The notes under the pieces are model-generated. The model ran no database searches. It was not told the DNA's origin and saw only the letters and a list, made by a program, of their open reading frames with translations. Shown here in pieces: positions 1 through 7,011 of a stretch of 64,000 nt of DNA. Source of the stretch: Pinirhizobacter soli. GTDB taxonomy: Bacteria; Pseudomonadota; Gammaproteobacteria; Xanthomonadales; Rhodanobacteraceae. The stretch's first letter is position 1. Each line of letters starts with the position of its first letter. The DNA is taken from contig NZ_JADZLQ010000003.1 in the NCBI RefSeq assembly GCF_015905305.1, forward strand, positions 186,001 to 250,000. The letters run 5' to 3'. Made by a program: the position numbers and the translations under genes.

Positions 1-444
1 CATCACCTGCATCACCGAGGCCAGCGAGTGGTTGCTGCCGCGGCGGTGGAAGATGGTGCCGCCACGCGCGGCCATCCAGCCCACCAGCGGCCAGCCGGCG
101 ATCTCGGCCTTGGCCACGAAGCAGGCCGCGCGCTGGGAGTGCACCAGCTCGATATCCAGCCATGAGGTGTGGTTGGCGACGAAAAGCACCGGATCTGCCA
201 GGGGCTTGCCGAAGCTCCGGCTACGGAAGCCGAAGATGCGCAGCAGCCAGGTGGACCACAGCCGTATCGTGCGGTGGCCGAAGGGTTCGCGGCCGTTCTT
301 CATCACCCCTTGCGACCAGCTAAGGACCACTCCGCACACCAGCACGCCGAACAACACGTGCAGCACGAGCAACGGAATGCGCCACAGGTAGCGCCAGGGG
401 CGCATGCGGTCGGGGGATGCCTGGCTGGCAGCGTCGGGGGTCAT
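1..444 (-). CDS. 1-acyl-sn-glycerol-3-phosphate acyltransferase (PlsC-like), 3' end cut by window edge
   Basis: Membrane-associated acyltransferase that would transfer an acyl chain to lysophosphatidate or a related lysolipid. The visible 148 residues hold a hydrophobic N-terminal segment (about 20-45), the catalytic NHTSWLD block (N91, H92, D97; NHx4D family motif), FVAKAEIAGWPLVGW (109-123) and GGTIFHRRG (128-136), the second and third PlsC blocks. The start at 444 gives a normal length before block I. The C-terminal 100 or so residues lie outside the window, so the exact substrate class is unknown. It is encoded away from the Lrp gene by only 13 bases and in the same direction. Confidence 0.85.
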   Translation of the reverse strand, partial: MTPDAASQASPDRMRPWRYLWRIPLLVLHVLFGVLVCGVVLSWSQGVMKNGREPFGHRTIRLWSTWLLRIFGFRSRSFGKPLADPVLFVANHTSWLDIELVHSQRAACFVAKAEIAGWPLVGWMAARGGTIFHRRGSNHSLASVMQVM

Positions 445-457
445 CAAGCCTGCAAGA

Positions 458-943
458 TTAACCAGCCGCGCGCGAAGCCGCTAGAGGCAGCGCCGCCGAA
501 CGCTTCACCGTGCGTAGGACAAAGCTTGAATTGACGTCGGCCACGCCCGCGGCGTTGAGTAGCCGGTCGAGCAGGAAGCGGGAGAAACCTTCAAGGTCGG
601 CCACGTAGACGTGCATGAGGTAGTCCATGTCACCGGTGAGCGCGTAGCAGTCGACCACTTCCTCCCAGTCGCGCACGCGCTCGATGAAGCTCTCGATGCT
701 GGTGTTGTCGTGTTTTTCCAGCTGCACGCGGACGAAGGCCTGGAGGCCCAGGCCCACCGCTATCGGGTCCACCCGCGCGGCGTAGCCGGTAATGACTCCC
801 TCCGCCTCCAGTTTCTGTACCCGGCGAAGGCAGGCCGAGGGCGACAGGCTCGCCATATCGGCCAGTTCTGCGTTGGTCACCCTGCCCTGCGTTTGCAGGG
901 TGGCGAGGATGCGCAGATCGGTCTTGTCCAGGGAAATCGACAT
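458..943 (-). CDS. Lrp/AsnC family transcriptional regulator
   Basis: A 161-residue feast/famine regulator. The N-terminal winged helix-turn-helix (about 5-65) contains LDKTDLRILATLQTQGRVT and the LSPSACLRRVQKLE recognition helix; the rest is the RAM/AsnC ligand-binding domain with VxCYALTGDMDYL, the region that senses amino acids in the family. It is transcribed divergently from phenylalanine hydroxylase, so it probably controls phhA in response to an aromatic amino acid; that link is inferred from position. A 9-bp inverted repeat between the two genes is the obvious binding candidate. Confidence 0.92.
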   Translation of the reverse strand: MSISLDKTDLRILATLQTQGRVTNAELADMASLSPSACLRRVQKLEAEGVITGYAARVDPIAVGLGLQAFVRVQLEKHDNTSIESFIERVRDWEEVVDCYALTGDMDYLMHVYVADLEGFSRFLLDRLLNAAGVADVNSSFVLRTVKRSAALPLAASRAAG

Positions 944-1010
944 TTTATTGCGTCATTGCTGCCTCGATAGCATATATCTTGCGCCATAAGCCCTATAAGG
1001 TGCAATAAAA
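943..1010. promoter_or_regulatory. Inverted repeat in the lrp/phhA divergent promoter
   Basis: TTTTATTGC at 943-951 is matched by GCAATAAAA at 1002-1010, a perfect 9-bp inverted repeat with 50 bases between the arms. The left arm touches the Lrp start codon. The interval between is AT-rich (GATAGCATATATC). Lrp-family octamers often wrap DNA carrying spaced half-sites, so these are probably regulator sites. The function is inferred. Confidence 0.5.
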
Positions 1011-1070
1011 CAAGCCCATTGCGCGCGTTCGCCGCTAAGCTGATACCAGAGCCACTACGGAAGCACCGTC

Positions 1071-1958
1071 ATGCAGACCCCCCGTCGCGTCGAACACCAG
1101 CAAACCGATCGCGGTTACGTGCCGGTGTATGCCACGGGCGTGGTCGAGCAGCCGTGGGACAGCTACACGGCCACCGATCACCAGGTGTGGAACATCCTCT
1201 ACGAGCGCCAGAGCGCCCTGCTGCCGGCCTATGCCTGCCCGGAATTCCTCGAGGGCGTGGAACGCTTTGGCCTGGGCGACGGCGGCATCCCGCGCTTCGA
1301 CCATCTGAACGAGGTACTGGCCAAGGCCACCGGCTGGCAGTTGGTGGCCGTGGAAGGCCTGCTGCCCGACGAAGTGTTCTTCGACCACCTGGCCAACCGC
1401 CGTTTCCCGGTGAGCTGGTGGATCCGCAAGATGGACCAGTTGGACTACCTCTCCGAGCCGGACCTCTTCCACGACCTCTTCGGCCATGTGCCGTTGCTGC
1501 TGAACCCCGTTTTCGCCGACTACATGCAGGCCTATGGCCGCGGCGGCATGAAGGCCTACGCCATCGGCCCCGAGGCGCTGATGAACCTGACGCGCCTGTA
1601 CTGGTACACGGTGGAGTTCGGGTTGATCCGCACCGACGCGGGCCTGCGCATCTACGGCGCGGGCATTGTGAGCTCCAAGGGTGAATCCATCTACAGCATC
1701 GATTCGCCGGCGCCCAACCGCATCGGCTTCGATCTCGCCCGCGTGATGCAAACGCGCTACCGCATCGACACCTATCAGCAGACCTACTTCGTGATCGACA
1801 GCTTCGAGCAGCTGTTCGAAGCCACGGGGCCGGACTTCACGCCACTCTACGCGGAGTTGGCCACGCGGCCAGTGCATGCGGCGGGCGATGTGCTGGAAGG
1901 TGACAAGGTATACCAGCGCGGAACGCGTGAAGGTTGGGCTACAGGCGGCGATAACTAG
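1071..1958 (+). CDS. phhA: Phenylalanine 4-monooxygenase
   Basis: Cytoplasmic, pterin- and iron-dependent enzyme converting phenylalanine to tyrosine, the entry to tyrosine catabolism. At 295 residues it is typical of the monomeric bacterial form, with no ACT regulatory domain. The iron-binding block EPDLFHDLFGHVP carries H134 and H139, and E182 in YWYTVEFGL is the third ligand. The start at 1071 precedes the conserved RGYVPVY segment. No pterin carbinolamine dehydratase gene is adjacent. Its divergent neighbour is an Lrp regulator. Confidence 0.96.
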   Translation: MQTPRRVEHQQTDRGYVPVYATGVVEQPWDSYTATDHQVWNILYERQSALLPAYACPEFLEGVERFGLGDGGIPRFDHLNEVLAKATGWQLVAVEGLLPDEVFFDHLANRRFPVSWWIRKMDQLDYLSEPDLFHDLFGHVPLLLNPVFADYMQAYGRGGMKAYAIGPEALMNLTRLYWYTVEFGLIRTDAGLRIYGAGIVSSKGESIYSIDSPAPNRIGFDLARVMQTRYRIDTYQQTYFVIDSFEQLFEATGPDFTPLYAELATRPVHAAGDVLEGDKVYQRGTREGWATGGDN

Positions 1959-1971
1959 TTGCGGATTTCGG

Positions 1972-2367
1972 TCAAACGACCCCGTCGCCATCGCATGGGT
2001 CAACGCTAACCAATCGAACGTGCTCGCATACAATCGAGCCGTCGTTGTCCATGTGCGACTCAAAATCCACCCTTATGAGGTCGCCGTCCCGCCTCACGGC
2101 CAGAGTTGAAAGCACATCGCCCGTGTAGTGCAGTGGAAGCGAATCGCTGTGCACACCAAGCATGCTCATTTCGACGCGGTGATGGTTGCGAAGTATGAAA
2201 TACCCTTGTGAATCGACTTCACGCGTCATCTCAAAGACGTGGATCGTCGCGATGCAGGAGTTCTGCAGTCGCGAAATGCCCAGCACCTTGGCGTCGTGAA
2301 ACGAAGGCCAGCGGCCCATGGCTTCGACAAGCAGTTCACTCTGCTCGACTAAATCAATGTGATTCAT
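1972..2367 (-). CDS. Hypothetical protein, possibly Imm50-like immunity protein
   Basis: A 131-residue soluble protein starting MNHIDLVEQ. The start at 2367 was chosen because AAGAG lies 4 bases upstream; an in-frame ATG nine codons earlier has a purine run too close to it. The segment WPSFHDAKVLGI near residue 21 and the following alternating beta-rich pattern recall the immunity-50 family, but I cannot confirm membership. No cognate polymorphic toxin is visible nearby, so if it is an immunity protein it is an orphan. It is convergent with phhA (13-base gap). Confidence 0.55.
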   Translation of the reverse strand: MNHIDLVEQSELLVEAMGRWPSFHDAKVLGISRLQNSCIATIHVFEMTREVDSQGYFILRNHHRVEMSMLGVHSDSLPLHYTGDVLSTLAVRRDGDLIRVDFESHMDNDGSIVCEHVRLVSVDPCDGDGVV

Positions 2368-2436
2368 CGCTCTTGCAGGGCCACGTGGTGCCATCCCTTC
2401 TTCACTGAAAGTTAGACCGATTGATCTGGCCAGGGA

Positions 2437-3099
2437 TTAATGCAGTGACTTCAGCCACGGCGTGACCTTAGCCACCCAGATGTCATAGCCCTGGCGGTTC
2501 ATGTGCAGGCCGTCCTGGATGAAAAGCTCTGGCCGCGGCTGGCCATTTTTGTCGAGCATGTCGGGCCAGATGTCCAGGAACGTCACGTTCTTCTGCGTGG
2601 TTGCCCACGCCTTGATCAAGTCGTTGGCCTGGTGCATTGGCGCCATCAATGATTTACGCGCCACGCTGGGCTTGATCGCGATAAAGGCGATGGGGACATT
2701 GGGCTGCGCATTACGCACCTTCGCGACGAATGCCTTGAAGTCGTCGAACACGCCCTGCGGCGTGTCGCCACCCATGATGTCGTTGTCGCCGGCGTACACC
2801 ACGATGGCCTTGGCCTTGTAGGGAGTGACGATGCGGTCGGCGAAGTACACCGAGTCGTCCAGGTCGGATCCGCCGAAGCCGCGGTTGATGGTGTGCACGA
2901 ACGGGAAATCCTCGCTCAAGGATTTCCAGAAGCGGATCGACGAGCTGCCGACGAACAGCACCGAGCCTGGCGGTGGCGGGTTGGCTTTGTCCTCGGCCTG
3001 GAAGGCGGCGATGTCTTTGTCCCATACGCCGTGAGCATTCTCTCTGGCGAAGGAAATTGCGGGGAGCAGCAGGAACAGCACGAGAAGCAGGCGTTTCAT
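2437..3099 (-). CDS. Exported SGNH/GDSL-family hydrolase
   Basis: A 220-residue secreted esterase or lipase-like hydrolase. It has a signal peptide (MKRLLLVLFLLLPAISFA, cleavage about residue 18). The SGNH blocks are visible: FVGSSSIRFW (nucleophile probably S53), NRGFGGSD (75-79 glycines), YAGDNDI (N106) and DGLHMNRQGY (D196, H199). GAGG lies five bases before the ATG. The substrate is unknown; acetylated glycans or lysolipids are typical of the family. It stands alone, with about 200 bases upstream showing no gene. Confidence 0.9.
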   Translation of the reverse strand: MKRLLLVLFLLLPAISFARENAHGVWDKDIAAFQAEDKANPPPPGSVLFVGSSSIRFWKSLSEDFPFVHTINRGFGGSDLDDSVYFADRIVTPYKAKAIVVYAGDNDIMGGDTPQGVFDDFKAFVAKVRNAQPNVPIAFIAIKPSVARKSLMAPMHQANDLIKAWATTQKNVTFLDIWPDMLDKNGQPRPELFIQDGLHMNRQGYDIWVAKVTPWLKSLH

Positions 3100-3301
3100 G
3101 GGGACCTCGCGGTGGGTTCGCGCGTTGACGTACGGCTACAGTGCCGCGTCGCAAACCATGAGGGTGCCAGATATCGAGGCAAGGCGGTGTATCTGGCATC
3201 CAATCGGACGATGCACAATTGGCTAGCCCAAGCTTAACGGCTCTACCTGGACTGATCGATTCCAGAGGCCTTGCCGATCGTCAAGACGAGACGCCGAGCA
3301 C

Positions 3302-3553
3302 TTAAGTTCGTTGATCCATATAAGCCACGGCGCGCTCACTCAGCGTCAGCGGTTCTGGTCCGCCTCCTTCCAGGAAGTCTGTCATGCGACCAACCGGCCA
3401 CGAGTCGCTTTTGCCGGTCACGAATTCAATGCCGTGCTCATCACCCCGGAAATCGTGCCAGTAGCGAGCGACCAGCGCTCCGTCCTTGTAGATACGGTAA
3501 CGGTAGTTCCCAAAGGAATCGCGAGCGGAGTCCTGTTCGATTATGAAAGCCAT
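3302..3553 (-). CDS. Conserved hypothetical protein, 83 residues
   Basis: A small soluble protein, MAFIIEQDSARDSFGNYRY at its N-terminus and rich in aromatic and charged residues, ending in MTDFLEGGGPEPLTLSERAVAYM. I do not recognise a named domain. The ATG at 3553 is preceded by an AGGGGA purine run; alternative GTG (3628) and ATG (3622) starts would add 23-25 residues and lie only 15 bases from the previous gene's stop, so the start is uncertain. It appears to be last in a short operon with the coiled-coil gene upstream. Confidence 0.6.
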   Translation of the reverse strand: MAFIIEQDSARDSFGNYRYRIYKDGALVARYWHDFRGDEHGIEFVTGKSDSWPVGRMTDFLEGGGPEPLTLSERAVAYMDQRT

Positions 3554-3643
3554 TTCTTCCCCTGATAGCCCAGCACCCATGCGCGCAGCGATACTCAGTG
3601 TCGCTAGATCCTCAACGCCCATGACCACCTAGCCTTCGCCTGC

Positions 3644-3862
3644 TCATTCGTCCGGCGCGTCAGGGTCGATGGCAGGCACCAGGCCATCTAGCTCGTGGCG
3701 TTCCTGCATCAGCAATTGAAGCTCAGCGTGCAGCTGATCAATCGGTGCGCGCAGTTTTGCAACTTGAACGTGAAGATTCCTTTCTAATTCGTCTATCCGT
3801 TCCGTCAGCAATGCAATCCTTCCATCGAGGACCGCACGATTGTTCTCAAGCAATGTTCCCAT
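3644..3862 (-). CDS. Small coiled-coil hypothetical protein
   Basis: A 72-residue protein dominated by heptad-like repeats (LLENNRAVLDGRIALLTER, then IDELERNLHVQ) with an acidic tail DPDAPDE, so probably an oligomeric helix. The start at 3862 has AGGAT six bases upstream; an ATG four codons earlier lacks a good site. No function can be assigned. It is directly upstream of the 83-residue hypothetical on the same strand. Confidence 0.55.
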   Translation of the reverse strand: MGTLLENNRAVLDGRIALLTERIDELERNLHVQVAKLRAPIDQLHAELQLLMQERHELDGLVPAIDPDAPDE

Positions 3863-3915
3863 GGTGATCCTCATCCATACCTAGACTGCGGATGGACGCC
3901 ATATTAGCGGTCGAA

Positions 3916-4323
3916 TTAGGGCAACCGGGGATATTGTGGAATTGCCTGGCTAAGGCAAACCCACGGTTGCGCACTGGCTGTCCAAATGTCCAGCATCGGC
4001 TGAAACTCCCAAGTGTCGTCCAGCGTAGGAAAGCGAACGGACATGAATCCTGGGTTGGCATCGCCGCGCGTGAACAATGGTGAGCCACATTGAGGGCAAA
4101 AGCTGCGAGTCGCGACGGCGCCACTAGCCGCTTGAACCGAGTACGTTTTCGGCGCACCAGTAATCTCTATGCCCGAGTCCGCGACGATGAAGCCCGAAGC
4201 GAATGGGGCACCGCTGGAACGCTGACAATCCAGACAGTGGCAATTGAGCATCGCGACGGGCGTACGTGAGCACACGTAGCGAATCGACCCGCATGTGCAC
4301 CCACCGGAAAATGGAGTAGTCAT
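3916..4323 (-). CDS. GFA-family (CENP-V/Mss4-like fold) zinc protein
   Basis: A 135-residue protein with the zinc-binding pattern of the glutathione-dependent formaldehyde-activating family: GGCTCGSIRY (C9, C11), NCHCLDCQRSSGAPF and FCPQCGSPL. Founding members bind glutathione adducts of formaldehyde, but most homologues are uncharacterised and the activity cannot be assumed. It is encoded far from the formaldehyde dehydrogenase gene at 22.8 kb. About 235 bases separate it from the divergent truncated LysR gene, with no recognisable element between. Confidence 0.85.
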   Translation of the reverse strand: MTTPFSGGCTCGSIRYVCSRTPVAMLNCHCLDCQRSSGAPFASGFIVADSGIEITGAPKTYSVQAASGAVATRSFCPQCGSPLFTRGDANPGFMSVRFPTLDDTWEFQPMLDIWTASAQPWVCLSQAIPQYPRLP

Positions 4324-4559
4324 GTCAAAACATCCTTTGCTACCAAATCACTGAGTAACACTGCTTGATTCAAGATGCTCAAGAAGCTCATCCGTCACCC
4401 CTGCAACTGTTCCATTCACACCGTGGTGCGCTAGACGGAGGGGGCCATTAGGCAATTATGCGTCAAGCCGGGCAGATGAAAATGGCGCCAAGAAAAGCCT
4501 CGTCCATCTACTGCGGGACCTACTTGCTACGGCCGCTCGCTCTAGGACACACTCATCGC

Positions 4560-5090
4560 ATGAACGACAAGCTTCTGGCGCTCCGACTTTTCGTGCGAGT
4601 TGCCCGCTCGGGAAGCTTCTCTGCTGCGGCGGGGGAGCTAGATCTGTCACAACCGTCGGTATCGCGGATCATCGCGGCGCTGGAGGAAGACGTAGGCGCG
4701 GCCTTGGTTACCCGCACGACGCGGGCTGTCACGCTGACTGACATTGGCAACGACTACCTGGCCAGTGTCGAAGCGATCCTGTCCTCGCTTGAGGAGGCCG
4801 ATCACACTGCTCGTGGATCGCGGGAACTCCGCGGCTCACTGCGCGTTGCCATGCCTGCAAGCTTTGGCGTGCGCGAAATCATTCCCTTGATGCCGGAATT
4901 TCTTGCGCGCCACCCTTCGCTAAACGTCAGCTTGTTGATGAGCGATCAACGGCAAGACACGATCAAGGAAGGTGCCGACGTCGCACTTCGACTCGGCGAC
5001 TTGGCCGACTCAAGTGCCACCGCGCGCGTGATCGGGCGGACGCAGCGGTTGATTGCGGCGTCGCCGAGCTATCTAAGGTCGCTATCGTGA
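4560..5090 (+). pseudogene. LysR family regulator, truncated after about 176 residues
   Basis: The N-terminal winged HTH (MNDKLLALRLFVRVARSGSF, then SAAAGELDLSQPSVSRIIAAL) and the first part of the substrate-binding domain (LRGSLRVAMPASFGV to RTQRLIAASPSYL) are intact. The reading frame then ends abruptly, where a normal LysR protein has about 120 more residues. The stop TGA at 5088-5090 overlaps the only usable start codon of the following SDR gene. The DNA across the junction reads directly into the conserved KVAIVTG strand of that SDR, so a deletion has probably fused the two genes. Confidence 0.8.
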
Positions 5091-5806
5091 CCGGCGCCTC
5101 CAAGGGCATCGGTGCCGGAATCGCCAAGCTTTTCGCCCAGTCGGGCGCCTCGGTCGTCGTGAACTACGCGACCAGCAAGGACGCAGCAAACGCCCTGGTC
5201 GCCGAGATCAAGAGTTCCGGTGGCAAGGCCGTGGCCGTGCAGGCCGACTTCTCAAAAACCGCCGACATCCGACGACTGTTTGAAGAGACGAAACGTGCCT
5301 TCGGCACGCTCGACATCTTGGTGAACAACGCGGGCGTCTACGCCTTCGGACCCTTGCAGGACTCCACGGAGCAGGAATTCCATCGTGAGTTCAGCACGAA
5401 CGTGCTCGGCATAATCACCGCGACACAAGAGGCTGCGAAATACTTTGGCCCGAATGGCGGCAGCATTATCAACATCAGTTCGATTGCCAGTGTTGGTTAC
5501 ATGCCCAACTCGGTGATCTATGCAGCATCCAAGAGTGCCGTCGACTCCGTCACGCGTGTGACCTCAGTGGAACTTGCCCCGAAGAAAATCCGCGTCAACA
5601 GCCTCGCGCCTGGTGCCACCATCACTGAAGGCATTGCAGCTCTGGGTTGGCCGAAGGAGGCCGTCGAAGCCGTGGTCGCGACGATCCCGTTCGGTCGTCC
5701 GGGTATGCCCGAAGACATCGCTCGCGTGGCGCTGTTCCTGGCCTCCGATGATTCGGCTTGGGTGACCGGCGAGAGGATCACGGCCTCTGGTGGCCAGCGC
5801 GCCTGA
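5087..5806 (+). CDS. SDR family oxidoreductase, N-terminally truncated
   Basis: NAD(P)-dependent short-chain dehydrogenase with TGASKGIG (2-9), NNAG (80-83), catalytic S131 or S132, Y145 and K149 in YAASK, and the C-terminal SGGQRA typical of 3-oxoacyl-ACP reductase-like members. The first in-frame start is GTG at 5087, inside the canonical first beta strand: codons for K-V-A-I lie just upstream but have no start. AAGG at 5075 could serve as a ribosome site, with coupling through the GTGA overlap. Loss of the first strand may destabilise the fold. Confidence 0.8.
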   Translation: MTGASKGIGAGIAKLFAQSGASVVVNYATSKDAANALVAEIKSSGGKAVAVQADFSKTADIRRLFEETKRAFGTLDILVNNAGVYAFGPLQDSTEQEFHREFSTNVLGIITATQEAAKYFGPNGGSIINISSIASVGYMPNSVIYAASKSAVDSVTRVTSVELAPKKIRVNSLAPGATITEGIAALGWPKEAVEAVVATIPFGRPGMPEDIARVALFLASDDSAWVTGERITASGGQRA

Positions 5807-5833
5807 TCGAACTCCGTCCCAGTCCCGGCCTGT

Positions 5834-6526
5834 TTAGACCGGCTTGGGACGTTTGACCGGCGTAAGTTCGAACACCATCGACACCCGCGCGCCATCCCAG
5901 CGATAGGCCAGATGCTGGGCCTGCGTACACGGCGAAACCACATCGGGATAGAACGCCGCCACGCACTGGCCGCCGGCATGCCGCGCGCTTTCGTAGACGA
6001 TGCCGTCCGACCCCGCGGCGCGCAACTCGCGCGCCAACGTCACGCTGGCGACATAGGAGCTCGGAGATTGCTCGTCCGGCCAGCCGCCGCGGATGTCGTG
6101 CAGCTGCGCCACGATCGACGTGGTGTAGCAACGCATCTGCATATCGGTGGGCGGTTCCTTCGTAGCGCGCATGAAGGCCTCGCAGTGGTACACGGTTTCC
6201 TCGATCGCGGTGGACACCGTGCGCGCGGCGTAGAACACGCCCCAGCTGCCATCGGAAAAGCGGCTGCCCATCGGGTTCAGATGGGTAAAGGCGGCCATCA
6301 CCGGCGTGCTGCCGGGGCCTGAGATGCGACGTTCGCGTGGCACCAGCGACAAGGTGCCCGCCTCGGCGCGCAGGCGCGGGTTGGTCAGCGATTCGATGGC
6401 GAACACGGCGTCGAGGTCCGCTGGGTCCGCAATGCGATCGAATAATCCCGTGGGCGGGAAACGGCTGGAGACGATGCGCCACGCCTGCGTCCAGCGCACG
6501 CGGCGCAGCGGTGGCTGCGCGCTCAT
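5834..6526 (-). CDS. RES-domain toxin of a RES/Xre toxin-antitoxin pair
   Basis: A 230-residue RES-domain protein. Family members are ADP-ribosyltransferase-like or NAD-degrading toxins. The named residues are visible: arginine in AWRIVSSRFPP (R17) and GSRFSDGSWGVFYAARTVST (R89), glutamate in AIEETVYH (E109/E110), and serine in GSDGIVYESARH. The ATG at 6526 overlaps the stop of the upstream antitoxin as ATGA, the usual arrangement with the antitoxin first. It converges with the truncated SDR (27 bases between stops). Confidence 0.88.
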   Translation of the reverse strand: MSAQPPLRRVRWTQAWRIVSSRFPPTGLFDRIADPADLDAVFAIESLTNPRLRAEAGTLSLVPRERRISGPGSTPVMAAFTHLNPMGSRFSDGSWGVFYAARTVSTAIEETVYHCEAFMRATKEPPTDMQMRCYTTSIVAQLHDIRGGWPDEQSPSSYVASVTLARELRAAGSDGIVYESARHAGGQCVAAFYPDVVSPCTQAQHLAYRWDGARVSMVFELTPVKRPKPV

Positions 6527-6921
6527 CCGTTCCAGCCGCGTTGGGCGTCCAGGTATTGGCGCACCACGAAGAGGTCGGCGACGTTCCCCGACAGCATGCG
6601 TTCCAGTGCCGAGCGGCCGCCGAACAGCGGCGCGGTGTTGGGCCGGCGCACCCAGCCTTCGGCCTGGGCCGGGTCGGGAAAGAGGATGGCCAGGTCTTTG
6701 TAGATGCCCAGCAGGTAACTGATGCGTTCGATGGTGTCGCGGCCGATATGGCCGTCCTGCTCGCGCTTCCACTTGTAGAAGGTGGATTCGGGCGGGTCGC
6801 CCAGCAGGGTGCGTTGTTCGCCGGCGCGCAGCTCCCAGCGTTCGGCCAGAGCGAAAAAGGCCCGCAAAGCAGGGCCACCGAGTTCCGGAACGGGGGCGAC
6901 GGAGGGCTGGGTTTGGGTCAT
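6523..6921 (-). CDS. Xre/MbcA/ParS-type antitoxin with DUF2384 toxin-binding domain
   Basis: A 132-residue antitoxin. The middle part (STFYKWKREQDGHIGRDTIE, then RISYLLGIYKDLAILF) is the Xre-type helix-turn-helix. The C-terminus (WVRRPNTAPLFGGRSALERM, then LSGNVADLFVVRQYLDAQRGWNG) is the classic toxin-binding domain. The ATG at 6921 was chosen because AGGTGA lies eight bases upstream, within a palindrome; an upstream in-frame ATG would put the palindrome inside the gene. It is coupled to the RES toxin by a four-base overlap. Confidence 0.88.
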   Translation of the reverse strand: MTQTQPSVAPVPELGGPALRAFFALAERWELRAGEQRTLLGDPPESTFYKWKREQDGHIGRDTIERISYLLGIYKDLAILFPDPAQAEGWVRRPNTAPLFGGRSALERMLSGNVADLFVVRQYLDAQRGWNG

Positions 6922-6926
6922 GGCAG

Positions 6927-6946
6927 TAACTTCACCTGTGAAGTTA
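6927..6946. promoter_or_regulatory. Palindromic operator of the RES/Xre module
   Basis: TAACTTCAC (6927-6935) and GTGAAGTTA (6938-6946) form a perfect 9-bp inverted repeat with a 2-base centre. On the coding strand it contains the AGGTGA ribosome-binding site of the antitoxin. Binding by the Xre antitoxin would block transcription and possibly initiation; the role is inferred from position and symmetry. Confidence 0.7.
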
Positions 6947-7011
6947 TTGGTTAATCTACACCACACATAGAGCTTTTGCCACTATTCTGACCAAGGGCCC
7001 GGCGTCCGTAC

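Noticed and set aside
3100-3301. A gene in the gap upstream of the SGNH hydrolase
   Set aside because: Frames here have no plausible start, ribosome site or protein-like composition. The stretch probably holds only promoter DNA.
4324-4559. A longer start for the truncated LysR at 4458
   Set aside because: The extension has no homology to LysR N-termini, which begin at the HTH near MNDKLLALRLF; the gap is likely a divergent promoter with no clear element.
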